DNA of 64,000 nt, taken from NCBI RefSeq assembly GCF_024464185.1, contig NZ_JANHAU010000001.1:372001-436000 (forward strand). Direction: 5' to 3'. The stretch is from Haloarchaeobius salinus (GTDB lineage: Archaea > Halobacteriota > Halobacteria > Halobacteriales > Natrialbaceae). Made by a program: the position numbers and the translations under genes. Within the stretch, counting starts at the first letter, position 1. Each line of letters starts with the position of its first letter. Of the stretch, positions 63,995 through 64,000 are shown one piece after another. Below the pieces are notes generated by a model. That model saw only the letters and a list, made by a program, of their open reading frames with translations, was not told the origin of the DNA and searched no databases.

Positions 63995-64000
63995 TGTTGG

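Overview
The window comes from a halophilic archaeon of the class Halobacteria. GC is very high, the predicted proteins are rich in Asp and Glu, GTG starts are common, and no Shine-Dalgarno pattern is consistent. Most transcription units have a T/A-rich box about 25-31 nt before the start codon, as expected for leaderless haloarchaeal mRNAs. I used that spacing to choose many starts. Archaeal informational genes (RPA, L39e, L31e, L40e, aIF6, XPD-type helicase) sit beside bacterial-type uvrB and uvrC, which is normal for this class. I do not assign a genus.

Layout. 1-3.9 kb: truncated XPD-like helicase, a Tat lipoprotein, a cold-shock protein, a 2H phosphoesterase and a small membrane protein. 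4.0-13.5 kb: a complete arginine biosynthesis locus (argG, argH, argW, argX, argC, argB, argD, argE, argF) using the LysW/ArgW carrier protein, with an unusual leader before argG and an internal promoter before argW. 13.5-17 kb: two related membrane proteins, a small protein, a winged-helix regulator, threonine synthase and a coiled-coil protein. 17-26.7 kb: a 1597-residue secreted beta-propeller/Ig-like protein, serA, DUF424 and TPR proteins, thpR, and the L39e-L31e-aIF6 operon. 26.9-33.6 kb: a membrane molybdopterin protein, a YqcI-like and a cysteine-hydrolase pair, a radical SAM protein and membrane/exported proteins. 33.8-40.5 kb: TRAM protein, SDR-like protein, nucleotidyltransferase, the RPA/RPA-associated operon, a SHOCT protein and a ribbon-helix-helix protein. 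40.6 kb: tRNA-His followed by a copy of its own 3' end. 41-54.9 kb: DUF5305 protein, site-2 protease, cupin, helicase, uvrC, DUF4013 protein, ABC exporter, uvrB and serS. 55-64 kb: small stress/redox genes, a large Rieske protein, tsr3, L40e, an MBL hydrolase, DUF99, uracil-DNA glycosylase and phnE/phnC cut by the window edge.

The most interesting non-genic signals are: (i) a 28-codon ORF with nine Arg codons, placed to be a leaderless leader peptide ahead of argG and followed by perfect hairpins; (ii) a dispersed, hairpin-rich intergenic repeat family with four copies; (iii) an 18-nt duplicate of the tRNA-His 3' end 114 bp downstream, like a scar of an integrated element; (iv) five convergent gene pairs whose stop codons overlap or lie within 1 bp, two of them sharing a single CTAG. 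No CRISPR array, insertion sequence or rRNA gene was seen.
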